A stretch of 64,000 nt of DNA, from NCBI RefSeq assembly GCF_041504345.1, contig NZ_CP167895.1, positions 310,001 through 374,000 on the forward strand, written 5' to 3'. The DNA comes from Vibrio sp. BS-M-Sm-2. GTDB taxonomy: Bacteria; Pseudomonadota; Gammaproteobacteria; Enterobacterales; Vibrionaceae. The notes under the pieces are model-generated. The model was not told the DNA's origin. It made no database searches and saw nothing but the letters and a program-made list of their open reading frames with translations. How positions within the stretch are numbered: the stretch's first letter is position 1; the number at the start of each line of letters is the position of its first letter. Below, piece by piece: positions 34,859-43,773 of the stretch. The position numbers and the translations under genes were made by a program.

Positions 34859-35482
34859 ATGAACAAATTATCCTTATTACTGCCCGCTCTCTTTGCGCTT
34901 GCGGGTTGCGCGCCAACGCCTACAACCCAACAACCTTCTGTGGATGTGGTGTCCGTGACAAACAAGCTGACTTTAACACTGTCGGGTAAAACGTTATCGG
35001 CTCAAGAGAAAGCTGATATCTCTGACTTTATTGCTCGCCGAGGCACGCTATCCAACTTAATGGTCAAGATTGAAAATACGACTCAGAAAGGAGAAAGCCA
35101 AAGCGAAAAAGTTAGGCTTCATCTGATCGAGTCAGGCCTCTACCCTTCGCAAATTTCAGTGTCAGACACTGCGGCGCAAGGTAAAGGCGACATCACGATT
35201 TTTGTTGAATCTTATCGTGCCAAAGTAACGGTATGTGACGCGGGTAAAACACCAAGAACCACACTCAACGCTTATCGTACTCAGCGCAATTTTGGCTGTG
35301 CGAATGCCAATGCACTGGCGCAAATGGTCGCAAATCCAAAAGACCTGATAGTTGGTCAGCCCATCGACAGTGCACAAGGACAAAAAGCGGTGTCTAGCAT
35401 CGATAACTACTTTGCGCCACCAGCACAAAACCAACAGACAAACTCTGGCTCTTCGAATACAACGCTAGGAGGTTCGCAATGA
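34859..35482 (+). CDS. cpaD: Tad lipoprotein CpaD
   Basis: 207 residues from the ATG at 34859 (AGGA upstream). A lipobox LAGC (Cys17) marks an outer-membrane lipoprotein. The central OmpA-like sequence ends in the CpaD signature NFGCANANALAQMVANPKDL. Family members are thought to assist secretin assembly or placement. The C-terminus is Gln/Asn/Ser-rich. The 4-nt overlap with the next gene indicates coupling. Confidence 0.9.
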   Translation: MNKLSLLLPALFALAGCAPTPTTQQPSVDVVSVTNKLTLTLSGKTLSAQEKADISDFIARRGTLSNLMVKIENTTQKGESQSEKVRLHLIESGLYPSQISVSDTAAQGKGDITIFVESYRAKVTVCDAGKTPRTTLNAYRTQRNFGCANANALAQMVANPKDLIVGQPIDSAQGQKAVSSIDNYFAPPAQNQQTNSGSSNTTLGGSQ

Positions 35483-36639
35483 ATCAAGTACACAACTTAA
35501 CGGTACTGATCGCGGCATCGGAGCAACTCGATACATTAGCGCTCACATACACACTGAATGATTTCGGTATCAACAACATCACAACCTCTTCGAATCAAGA
35601 AGATGACGTGGTGAGAGAGGTACTTAAGAATGACGTTAAAACCATCTTCCTCGATGTATTGAATAGCGAATTGCCAGAGTCGAAACAGGTTGTGCAACGT
35701 TTAATACAACGTACTGGGTGCCAAGTTATCGCGATTGGTCATTCAACCGAAATTTTTGCTTACCGTGGAATGCTCGCATCCGGTGCCAGTGACTATTTAG
35801 TCAACCCTGTGACACCACAAGATCTTGAACACGTCTCCTTTGCTGCTTTGCAACTCAACAACGAAAAACGAAATGAAAAAATCGTTTCCATTGTCAGTGC
35901 AAAAGGCGGCTCAGGAAGCAGCACCATTATCGCGACTTTATCGCAGCAGCTTGCCGAACTCGATAAACGAGTAACTTGTATGGACCTCGATTTTTCGATG
36001 GGTGATTTAGATTTGCTACTCAATGTCGAAGGCAACACGGCGTTGGTCGAGCTTTTACAATACCCAGAAAGATTAGAACCTCTCGTGTTTGAGCGCAGCG
36101 GGATCAGTGTGTCACCCGAACACACACTCTTTACCGGTTATCTACCTTTAGACACCACACCATTTTGGCCACAAAAGAGTGCATTCGATCAGTTTACAAA
36201 GTTCTGCCTGCAAAGCTCAGACTACTTATTGATCGACATTCCGACCTATTCATTGCGTGACCAGGTTGGCTTTGAAGCGCTTAAAAGTGCCGATATTCGA
36301 ATCATTGTGGTTGAACCTACACTCAGCTCCATTCGCAATGCCGGTCAGATAATCAAACGACTTCAAAACCAAGCCGCTTCACAAACTATTGTGGTGTTGA
36401 ACCATTGTAAGTCCGATTCCGCATCCCTTATTTCGGTCAATGATGTGAAGAAATCACTCGGAACATCCGTAGACGTCGTGATTCCGTTTTTGCCTAACCA
36501 TTTCTTGAGCAAGTCATCGCTTGGTCAGCCTGCCCATAAAGGCAATAGGAAAGTGAAGCTCGCGTTTAACTCTCTACTTGAACTAGTCACTGGTGAGCCG
36601 CAACAAGGCAGCCGCCGTTTTTGGAAGCGAGGCGCATAA
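35479..36639 (+). CDS. tadZ: Tad localisation ATPase TadZ/CpaE
   Basis: 386 residues. Residues 1-120 form an atypical receiver domain (GASDYLVNPVTPQDL near its end). A MinD/ParA-like ATPase follows with a deviant Walker A AKGGSGSSTI, where the usual GKT lysine is replaced by Ser, as is common in TadZ proteins. The MDLDFSMGDLDLLL and DYLLIDIP segments are conserved. TadZ places the Tad machine in the cell, often at a pole. AGGAGG precedes the start. Confidence 0.92.
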   Translation: MNQVHNLTVLIAASEQLDTLALTYTLNDFGINNITTSSNQEDDVVREVLKNDVKTIFLDVLNSELPESKQVVQRLIQRTGCQVIAIGHSTEIFAYRGMLASGASDYLVNPVTPQDLEHVSFAALQLNNEKRNEKIVSIVSAKGGSGSSTIIATLSQQLAELDKRVTCMDLDFSMGDLDLLLNVEGNTALVELLQYPERLEPLVFERSGISVSPEHTLFTGYLPLDTTPFWPQKSAFDQFTKFCLQSSDYLLIDIPTYSLRDQVGFEALKSADIRIIVVEPTLSSIRNAGQIIKRLQNQAASQTIVVLNHCKSDSASLISVNDVKKSLGTSVDVVIPFLPNHFLSKSSLGQPAHKGNRKVKLAFNSLLELVTGEPQQGSRRFWKRGA

Positions 36640-37982
36640 TGTTTGGTCAGAACACACAAGTCATTGATCCAATTGAAGCGAATAGAGTTCGATCGCATGA
36701 AGCCCTAACATCAACACCTTCAGTTCGTGAGCATTATCATGTGATCCATGAAGAGGTCATCAAGGCGATCGACCCTTCGGTTGTTGTGAGCTTAAGTGCT
36801 TCCGATCTTGAAGCTAGAATTGCCGAAATGGTAGCTGATATCGTGATCTCTAAGCAGTTACCGCTTGGTCACAAAGATGTCGCTCATTCGGTGGAACAAC
36901 TGCTCAATGAGTTTCTAGGATTAGGCCCACTGCAGCCCTTAATTGAAGACCAAGGCATTACCGACATCATGGTCAATGGGTACCGTGAAGTCTACGTAGA
37001 ACGCTCAGGAAAATTGCAAAAAACGGCCGTTCAATTTCGTAATGAAGAACAACTACTCAACCTAGCGCGACGCATCGTCAGCAAGGTCGGGCGAAGAATC
37101 GATGAATCGAATCCATTAGTCGATGCTCGATTGGATGATGGTAGCCGTGTCAATGTGATGATCCCACCGCTAGCGCTTGATGGAACCTACATTTCCATCC
37201 GAAAATTCAATGAGAATAAGCTAACACTCAGCCAATTGGCTCAGTTTGGCGCAATGTCGAAATCGATGGTTAAGCTTATCGATATTATTGTTCGCTCACG
37301 CCTTAATGTGCTTGTTGCGGGAGGCACTGGTGCAGGTAAAACCACACTGCTCAACGCGATGTCTTTTAGCATTTCACCTCAAGAACGCATCATTACCATT
37401 GAAGACACCGCAGAACTGCGTCTACAACAGCCTCATGTTGTGCGCGCTGAAACTCGCCCAGCCAATGCCGAAGGCTTAACGCCAATTACCCAGCGAGAGT
37501 TGGTGCGAAATGCTCTACGTATGCGACCAGATCGCATCATTTTAGGCGAAGTTCGTGGTGATGAAGCCTTTGAGATGATGCAGGCAATGAACACCGGCCA
37601 TGATGGTTCACTGTGTACATTGCACGCAAACTCGGCAACTGACGCGCTGGTTCGCATGGAAAACATGTTGATGATGAGCCAAGCGACTCTCCCTCTATTC
37701 TCATTACGTCGCCAAATCGCAGACACCATCGATGTGGTTATACAAGTCGAAAGAATGCGTGATGGCAAAAGACGCATTGTTTCGATCACCGAGGTGCAAG
37801 GGTTAGAAGGAGAACAATACATCACTCAAGACTTGTTCAAATTCAAACCTTTATCGGAGGATCAACAAAGCAACCTGATTGGCGAATACAAGAGTGCTAA
37901 GTGCGTACCAAGCTTCAATGAAAAAGCCAAATACCACCAACTCGATGTTCAACTAAGAGTAGCGATGGAGCTTGAAGCCTAA
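36639..37982 (+). CDS. tadA: Tad pilus secretion ATPase TadA/CpaF
   Basis: 447 residues, typical for CpaF. An N-terminal helical domain leads to a type II/IV secretion ATPase core: Walker A GGTGAGKTTLLNAM, Asp box ITIEDTAELRL, Walker B RIILGEVRGDEAFEMMQAMN and the His box HDGSLCTLHANS. It powers pilus extension and, in related systems, retraction. It starts at the ATG at 36639, overlapping the tadZ stop by one base; a TTG at 36621 is rejected. Confidence 0.96.
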   Translation: MFGQNTQVIDPIEANRVRSHEALTSTPSVREHYHVIHEEVIKAIDPSVVVSLSASDLEARIAEMVADIVISKQLPLGHKDVAHSVEQLLNEFLGLGPLQPLIEDQGITDIMVNGYREVYVERSGKLQKTAVQFRNEEQLLNLARRIVSKVGRRIDESNPLVDARLDDGSRVNVMIPPLALDGTYISIRKFNENKLTLSQLAQFGAMSKSMVKLIDIIVRSRLNVLVAGGTGAGKTTLLNAMSFSISPQERIITIEDTAELRLQQPHVVRAETRPANAEGLTPITQRELVRNALRMRPDRIILGEVRGDEAFEMMQAMNTGHDGSLCTLHANSATDALVRMENMLMMSQATLPLFSLRRQIADTIDVVIQVERMRDGKRRIVSITEVQGLEGEQYITQDLFKFKPLSEDQQSNLIGEYKSAKCVPSFNEKAKYHQLDVQLRVAMELEA

Positions 37983-38896
37983 TGATCTTAGTTCTCACTG
38001 TTTTCGTTTTATTTATCGCGATCGGGTTAATCAGGTTGAGCTCAAAGCAAGCCATCGTCAATAAACGGCTGTTATTGGTAAGCGGCAGTCAACGCTCGCT
38101 TACAGCTGACGTTTCAATCAAAAAAACCAACCACCAGCGCAGCAACAAACTGCATGCTTTCTTTTTACGAATGAATGCATTGCTGCCAGTTTGGGATAAG
38201 TACTTCATTGCTTTATCAGCTATCGGTTTCCCAGCATCAGGCCACATGTTATTTCCCCAACTGGCAATACATCATCAACTTTTCGCCGCTGTTGGACTTT
38301 GGTTTGTATGCACATGTGCCTTGGTGATGTACCGCCGAAAAATGCAGGTAGAAGAGTTCGAACAAGGCATCATCAATGTACTTGGCTTAATTTCTAGAGC
38401 TGTGGCTGCGGGGCTCTCAGTCCCACAAGCGATTGAACAAGTGTCAGAAACCCAACCAGGGTTGTTAGGACGTGAGTTCTCCTATATTCGCGATAACTTA
38501 ACGCTCGGTTTAAGCCTTCGACAAAGCCTCGATGATGCATGCGTTCGCCTTCCTTACAGCAGTTTCCGCTACTTCTCGGTCGCGTTAATCCTGAATCAAT
38601 CGAATGGTGGCCAACTGCGCGACATTCTTCAAAGTTTGAGCAGAACCATGCATGACAACCGAGCCATGAGAAAAAAGGTCAAGAGCTTAACCTCGGAGCC
38701 TCGTATGACAGCCTTCTTTCTCTCAATCTTACCCTTGGGGTTATTGGGTGGTATCTATTTAATGGAACCCACCATGATAGTCCAATTGTTCAACACAGAA
38801 TCGGGACAGCGTGTACTGACCTACGCCGTCATCAGTATCAGCTCAGGCACACTCATTTTGAACGCTCTGACTCGTAACAAAAGGTTCTCATCATGA
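37982..38896 (+). CDS. tadB: Tad inner-membrane platform protein TadB
   Basis: 304 residues of the type II secretion F (GspF) domain family, with two membrane segments near the N-terminus and further ones near the C-terminus (MTAFFLSILPLGLLGGIYL). The core GLISRAVAAGLSVPQAIEQV and ALILNQSNGGQLRDILQSLS are typical. It forms the inner-membrane platform together with TadC, whose gene overlaps its stop by 4 nt. Confidence 0.93.
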   Translation: MILVLTVFVLFIAIGLIRLSSKQAIVNKRLLLVSGSQRSLTADVSIKKTNHQRSNKLHAFFLRMNALLPVWDKYFIALSAIGFPASGHMLFPQLAIHHQLFAAVGLWFVCTCALVMYRRKMQVEEFEQGIINVLGLISRAVAAGLSVPQAIEQVSETQPGLLGREFSYIRDNLTLGLSLRQSLDDACVRLPYSSFRYFSVALILNQSNGGQLRDILQSLSRTMHDNRAMRKKVKSLTSEPRMTAFFLSILPLGLLGGIYLMEPTMIVQLFNTESGQRVLTYAVISISSGTLILNALTRNKRFSS

Positions 38897-39744
38897 TGTA
38901 TGTTGCCTTGCTTCTGTTGGGATGTGCATTACTACTGACAGTTGTCGCACACTTGTCTTCTTTCAAACGAGATGTTGTCGCTGAACGACTGACTCGCGTA
39001 TCGAGCTACTCCTCTAAGTACACCACCGCTTCTAGCAACTGGCGCTTCCAAGGTGCAAAACCACGACGCCAGAAGTTAACCCTCATTGGCTGGTTGAGTC
39101 CTAATGCAGAGATCTACTTTCTTGGCTTAAGACTACTGACGATGGTGACGGGCTCTATTGCTTGGTATGTCACTCGAATCCAAGTGCTTAGCATGAACTC
39201 TGTGGCCGAATGTATTGCAATCGCCATTGTGGTCGGCATCCTGTTCGACCGCATTCTAGATTGGCGCGTGAACCAAGTCCGAATGCAAATTAGCCGCGTT
39301 ATTCCTGATGCTGTCGATCTGATGGTGGTATGTGTCGCATCAGGTCTAACACTCGAAGCGGTATTTCGCTGTGTCGGTGAAGAAATGCGTGCTATCTCTC
39401 CAGCGTTATCACGCGAATGGCTACTCACTGCGACTGAAATATCGGTTCTTGATTCACCACAAACGGCACTTTCAAACCTAGACAAACGAGTGCAGCTTCC
39501 TGACATCAACAATATTGTGACCACCATGAATCAAGCACTTCAATACGGCACGCCTCTCGCTGAAGCGTTAAAGCTGATTGCCTCTGATAGCCGCCAATAT
39601 CACTTCTTAGAGCTTGAAGAATGGGTAGGAAAAATACCAGCCAAGATGTCATTCCCTTTAGTGGTCTTCATCATGCTACCTGTCGTGGGCATTATTGTCG
39701 TGCCAATCATGTTATCCCTTAAACAAACTCTGGGGGGCTTATGA
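38893..39744 (+). CDS. tadC: Tad inner-membrane platform protein TadC
   Basis: 283 residues, a second GspF-domain protein paralogous to TadB. Signatures are VIPDAVDLMVVCVASGLTLE and TMNQALQYGTPLAEALKLIA, with a C-terminal membrane hairpin (FPLVVFIMLPVVGIIVVPIM). It partners TadB beneath the ATPase TadA. Two ATGs occur at the start (38893 and 38896); the first overlaps the tadB stop. The next gene overlaps by 4 nt. Confidence 0.93.
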   Translation: MMYVALLLLGCALLLTVVAHLSSFKRDVVAERLTRVSSYSSKYTTASSNWRFQGAKPRRQKLTLIGWLSPNAEIYFLGLRLLTMVTGSIAWYVTRIQVLSMNSVAECIAIAIVVGILFDRILDWRVNQVRMQISRVIPDAVDLMVVCVASGLTLEAVFRCVGEEMRAISPALSREWLLTATEISVLDSPQTALSNLDKRVQLPDINNIVTTMNQALQYGTPLAEALKLIASDSRQYHFLELEEWVGKIPAKMSFPLVVFIMLPVVGIIVVPIMLSLKQTLGGL

Positions 39745-40481
39745 ACAAGATCGTTATCTTGGGGTTAGCGCTAATTTTAGTCGGCTGTCAATCAACAAAT
39801 AGCATTGAAAAAGAGACTTCTGAAGACATGAAAGTCGCCGAGGTTGCACTGATGAATGGCAAACCAGAAAGTGCCATGGTTCTTTACCGAAAGATGCTGA
39901 TATCGAAGCCTGATGACCCACAGTTACTATTGCTAATGGGGTCCGCTGCGAATCAAGCGAGTCGTTATGATGAGGCGCTTCATTACCTAAAGCGTGGTAT
40001 CGAACTTAATCAATCGAGCGCGATTTACAGAGAACTTGGCCGCGCGTGGTTGGCGCTTGGTGAGCTTGAACAAGCCACATCAGCACTCGAAGAATCTGTC
40101 AGATTAGTTACAACTGATGATGTCGCCCACAACAGTCTAGGCGTAAGTTACTCGCTCAATAAGCAGTATTCAAAAGCGCGTGAATCTTACTCTCATGCCC
40201 TTAGTTTGATGCCATCCAGTAATGAGTATCGCAACAACTTAGCCATGGCTTGGATACTCGATGGCAAACCAGAGCAAGGGATCCGAATTCTGCACCCGAT
40301 CTTTGTCCGAGGTGAAGCGAGCGTAAAACTGCAACTCAATCTAGCACTGGCTTATGCGCTTTCTGGAGACAGTGATTCAGCGAAAAGTATCGCTCGTGCA
40401 CATCTATCTCAACCTGAGTTCGCCAACAATAGTCTGTATTACCAAGAGCTTGCTGCTAAAACTGAGCAAGGAGAACTGTGA
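39741..40481 (+). CDS. tadD: Tad TPR lipoprotein TadD
   Basis: 246 residues with a lipobox LVGC (Cys16) and about five tetratricopeptide repeats (for example LLMGSAANQASRYDEALHYL; NSLGVSYSLNKQYSKARESY). TadD is thought to be an outer-membrane pilotin-like scaffold for the secretin. Gene order and overlap with tadC and tadE are standard. Confidence 0.92.
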   Translation: MNKIVILGLALILVGCQSTNSIEKETSEDMKVAEVALMNGKPESAMVLYRKMLISKPDDPQLLLLMGSAANQASRYDEALHYLKRGIELNQSSAIYRELGRAWLALGELEQATSALEESVRLVTTDDVAHNSLGVSYSLNKQYSKARESYSHALSLMPSSNEYRNNLAMAWILDGKPEQGIRILHPIFVRGEASVKLQLNLALAYALSGDSDSAKSIARAHLSQPEFANNSLYYQELAAKTEQGEL

Positions 40482-40930
40482 TGCTCTCTCGTCAAAAAGG
40501 GGCGCAGACCGTCGAGTTTGCAATGTTGGTGGTACCGTTCCTGATACTCATCATCGGTTTCTTTGAGATCTGCCGCCTGCTGTTGGTCAACATCATCCTT
40601 GATGTAGCCGTTAATGCGGGGGTTCGTGAGGCCAAGACACGGCCGATTAGTCCTATTTCAGACCAAGCTTTTGCCGAGACCATCGCAAAGTTCCCACTGA
40701 TAGATAAGAGCAAGCTCGTCTTGGATCCATCGCCGCTATACGCCGAAAACTTCTCAGATTTAGTTAATGAGAAACCAGTATCCAAAAGCAGAGCAGTGTT
40801 AGGCGAGTACAAGGTGTCTTACTCATTTTCATTTGCCTTATTACCTAATCTATCAACTCAGTTTTCTGAGTCTATCGGCAACATGACAACCTTGAAAAGA
40901 AAGGTACTGGTTAGTTATGACAACAAATAA
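40481..40930 (+). CDS. tadE: Tad pseudopilin TadE
   Basis: 149 residues from the ATG at 40481, 7 nt after AGGAG; a GTG at 40478 is possible. The N-terminus KGAQTVEFAMLVVPFLILII is the TadE-type pseudopilin signal with Glu at +5, processed by a prepilin peptidase. It is a minor pseudopilin for Flp pilus assembly. The gene overlaps tadF by 14 nt. Confidence 0.9.
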   Translation: MLSRQKGAQTVEFAMLVVPFLILIIGFFEICRLLLVNIILDVAVNAGVREAKTRPISPISDQAFAETIAKFPLIDKSKLVLDPSPLYAENFSDLVNEKPVSKSRAVLGEYKVSYSFSFALLPNLSTQFSESIGNMTTLKRKVLVSYDNK

Positions 40931-41477
40931 AACACCTCGAAAAAAACAAGCGGGTTCAGCAGCGATTGAGTTCCCCTTTGTTGTGCTCGCACTCATGATC
41001 ATTTTGTGGGGGCTTGTTGCCGTCTATCGCTTATTCAGCCTGCAGACTCAACTCGACAACGTGACATATAACCTAGTGAATGCTGTCTCCCTGACGCAAC
41101 TAAAACCAGAGCAAGGCCCAAACGGATTACCTAATACGTTAAAGAATCAGCTTCTCGCTCTCGCCGAGCGTTATCTTCCGCAAGACATTGAACGTAACGA
41201 TATTGGGTTGTTACTTGAGAGCCGTGTATTTGATACAGCCGCTTCGAACTGGGAATACAAGCACATCCATGCCGGGATCACCTGTCAAAGCGACACACCT
41301 ATCGAACAACTAACGGCACTTGTCGTAGAAGGTAGCGGCGACCCTGCGTTAGATGGAAGACCATCCACCTTGGTTCAACTCACTTTATGTGTGAATACAC
41401 CGTTTGATTACAAGCGACTCGATCCTCCTAAAACACTCTCAAGTTCATCAGCCGTGATAGGAAAGCATTATGGTTAA
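40917..41477 (+). CDS. tadF: Tad pseudopilin TadF
   Basis: 186 residues. The processed N-terminus QAGSAAIEFPFVVLALMIIL again fits a class-III-like prepilin signal, followed by a globular periplasmic domain with two Cys residues (ITCQSDT and LTLCVNT) that could form a disulfide. Its position between tadE and tadG supports the name. There is no strong ribosome site, so translation is probably coupled to tadE. Confidence 0.88.
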   Translation: MTTNKTPRKKQAGSAAIEFPFVVLALMIILWGLVAVYRLFSLQTQLDNVTYNLVNAVSLTQLKPEQGPNGLPNTLKNQLLALAERYLPQDIERNDIGLLLESRVFDTAASNWEYKHIHAGITCQSDTPIEQLTALVVEGSGDPALDGRPSTLVQLTLCVNTPFDYKRLDPPKTLSSSSAVIGKHYG

Positions 41478-42684
41478 ACCAATATTCGGCAGCATTGCGC
41501 TTAAAAAACAGCAAGGCTCCATGACCATTTCATTGTTGGCGTTACTGTTTCCCGCGCTTTTCATCGCCGTTGGCACTCTGATGATCACGGCACAAGTGAT
41601 GGTTTCAAACCGAGCTGCGCAAGCCGCCGATTCGGCCGCATTAGCTTGTGCCTTTGCTGATACAGCCACACACCCAATGATGTTGGCTTACCAAGATTAC
41701 TATAAGCCAACCCTAAACGGGGTGAGTGGCTTACAACCAGAAAACCCAGGCTCAAGCTGCCGTATTAGCCTAGGTTATTCATTGTCACCGATACTGCCCA
41801 ACTTTAAATATGAGAGCTATGCAAACAAGGTAACGGCAACGGGTGGAGGTTATAAAGGTGTGGTTGAAAGCAAGCAATCCTCGATTCCAACGGAGCTGGT
41901 TTTAGTACTTGATGTGTCTGGATCGATGGGTTCAAACATCCAGTCATTGAAATCCATTTTATCCAATGCTTTGAATACGATTCAATCTCAGAGCAAGAAC
42001 GTTAACGATTTAGATTCAGTAAGAATTTCAATCGTTCCTTTCGACTCTGGCGTTGCAGCGCAGCGCCCACCTTGGTTATCCAAAGAAGCAGCCGGAATCT
42101 ACTGTATCGATGGGCTTAGCTATCGTAGTGGCAATTTCTCTGCGGCACTGACCGTCGATAACCTAGCGACGCTTCACTCAGAGCGACCGGTGAAATTTAC
42201 ACCGCCAAGTCAATGGTTAAGCGACTGTAATCAAAATTCACCAATGCTGCCATTGACCAACGTATTTTCCCGCGTCCAAAACTCGATAAACAGCCTAACA
42301 GCAAATGGCGGTACTCGCTCTTATCACGGTTTGGTATGGGGAGTGAGACAGCTTATCCCACGCTGGCAACAAGCATGGGGATTGAACGCCAGCACAGTAC
42401 CCGAAACCAGAAGAAAATTGGTGCTTTTTACCGACGGTGATGACAGTGGAGACGCGTTTATCCAACTGGTTAACGCCGGGTTCTGTACTACCGCAATCAA
42501 TCAATATGGCATCGAAATGAACTTCATCGGCTATGGCGTCAGCCCTTCTCGAATCGCTCAATTCGAGAACTGTGCCGGGGATCCACAACGCGTGTTTAGT
42601 GCCACCAGCACGGCTCAGCTCAACGAGTACTTTTCCGATATTTTAGCCGTTGAATACTCGGCAACCATCAAACTCACTCGCTAA
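41470..42684 (+). CDS. tadG: Tad minor protein TadG with vWA domain
   Basis: 404 residues. An N-terminal TadG-like hydrophobic helix (QGSMTISLLALLFPALFIAV) precedes a von Willebrand A domain beginning at ELVLVLDVSGSMGSN, with the intact MIDAS motif DxSxS and a later FTDGDDSG segment. TadG proteins are minor pilus-associated or surface components, and a vWA domain suggests ligand or matrix binding. It is the last Tad gene; 84 nt separate it from the redox module without a clear terminator. Confidence 0.92.
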   Translation: MVKPIFGSIALKKQQGSMTISLLALLFPALFIAVGTLMITAQVMVSNRAAQAADSAALACAFADTATHPMMLAYQDYYKPTLNGVSGLQPENPGSSCRISLGYSLSPILPNFKYESYANKVTATGGGYKGVVESKQSSIPTELVLVLDVSGSMGSNIQSLKSILSNALNTIQSQSKNVNDLDSVRISIVPFDSGVAAQRPPWLSKEAAGIYCIDGLSYRSGNFSAALTVDNLATLHSERPVKFTPPSQWLSDCNQNSPMLPLTNVFSRVQNSINSLTANGGTRSYHGLVWGVRQLIPRWQQAWGLNASTVPETRRKLVLFTDGDDSGDAFIQLVNAGFCTTAINQYGIEMNFIGYGVSPSRIAQFENCAGDPQRVFSATSTAQLNEYFSDILAVEYSATIKLTR

Positions 42685-42768
42685 TCCAAACAAAGCGTTT
42701 GATTGGAAACACCTGAATTTAAGCATTGAATTAAAAACAAACAAGTTAAAAACAATATGGAGAAAAAC

Positions 42769-43233
42769 ATGTTTACACGAGCCCTAGCACTATTGGCGCT
42801 GTGCCTTTCTTTACCTGCATTGGCTTATCAAGAAGGGGATTCGTTGTCGCCAGACGTCATAGAAAAACTTCAACTCAACAAGGATGAACTGACCATTGTC
42901 GACTTCTTTGCAGAGTGGTGCGTGTCTTGCCGTGAAGAGCTACCAGAAGTCAATCAACTCTACACCGAACTCAAAGGCACAGGCGTCACGTTTAAAGGCG
43001 TTGATGTGGATGAAGATGTTGAGGTTGGCTTGGAGTTTCAAAAACAACTCGGACTGGAGTTCCCTGTTGTTAACGACCCTGAACAAGCGTTGATCGCAGA
43101 GTTTAAACCTATCGGCATGCCTGCGCTTTACTACATCTACCAAGGCAAGGTTATCAAGATTCGTTTTGGTGCCATTAACCACATTAGTGATGTGATTACT
43201 GATGACCTCACCAAGATGGGAGTGCAACTGTAA
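42769..43233 (+). CDS. Periplasmic thioredoxin-like protein
   Basis: 154 residues from the ATG at 42769, with GGAG upstream; an earlier in-frame ATG at 42757 contains that GGAG. A Sec signal (LCLSLPALA, cut before Tyr20) leads to a thioredoxin fold with active site W50-C51-V-S-C54 and the cis-Pro segment IGMPAL. The same WCVSC motif appears in the C-terminal domain of the DsbD encoded four genes later, which is its likely electron donor. It is probably a reductant of thiols in the adjacent DUF4266 protein. The stop and next start overlap by one base. Confidence 0.88.
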   Translation: MFTRALALLALCLSLPALAYQEGDSLSPDVIEKLQLNKDELTIVDFFAEWCVSCREELPEVNQLYTELKGTGVTFKGVDVDEDVEVGLEFQKQLGLEFPVVNDPEQALIAEFKPIGMPALYYIYQGKVIKIRFGAINHISDVITDDLTKMGVQL

Positions 43234-43724
43234 TGTTAATCAAAGTCACCCTCGTTGGGCTACTCGCTATTCCAATGACGGCTAATGCCACGCTAGAACT
43301 CGACCTCAGTGGTCTGGGCAAAAAGCCCGTTGAGCAACAAGCCACTGACAAAAACGAAGGTCCTATCGTTGAAGAAGAGATCATCTCCAGCACCGTTTAT
43401 TCAAGTGGCGGTGATTATTCAAACCAAGAAGCAAAACGTGCAACCAGACGAAACATTGAAATGGTGAAACCCAAGGCAAAGCAACTGGTTATCGAACAGA
43501 AAGCACCAGAAGAGAGTAACAAACCTTCTGCTTTGGCTTTCGTTGATGAGTTTCTTGGTATTGAACCTGTAAAGCCTTGGGAAAAAGGCACATTGGCTCA
43601 AAAAGAGATGAAACCCGGCGGCACAGTGCCTGAGTTCGACGTCTTTTCTGAAAAGGTCTTCGCTTACAAACAAGGTTCCGTCGGCGGCAGTGGCGTTGGT
43701 GGCGGAGGTTGTGGTTGTAACTAA
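43233..43724 (+). CDS. DUF4266-type small secreted protein ending CGCN
   Basis: 163 residues. A Sec signal (LLAIPMTANA, cleaved before Thr20) is followed by a low-complexity charged region and then the DUF4266 part: VKPWEKGTLAQKEM at 113-126 and the C-terminus GVGGGGCGCN with Cys160 and Cys162. The only cysteines are these two, at the extreme end. From memory the glycine-rich Cys-Gly-Cys-Asn ending and the PWEKG block are the conserved parts of this family. The family has no assigned function I know of. Typical members are shorter; the middle of this one is expanded. Neighbours suggest it is a thiol or cofactor carrier. Confidence 0.85.
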   Translation: MLIKVTLVGLLAIPMTANATLELDLSGLGKKPVEQQATDKNEGPIVEEEIISSTVYSSGGDYSNQEAKRATRRNIEMVKPKAKQLVIEQKAPEESNKPSALAFVDEFLGIEPVKPWEKGTLAQKEMKPGGTVPEFDVFSEKVFAYKQGSVGGSGVGGGGCGCN

Positions 43725-43773
43725 CCGCTCCTTCAACGAATAAATCAGTACTTCAAAACAAAATAAGAACAAA

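Noticed and set aside
42685..42768. Terminator between tadG and the thioredoxin gene
   Set aside because: Only a weak imperfect stem without a T-tract is seen near 42688-42708.
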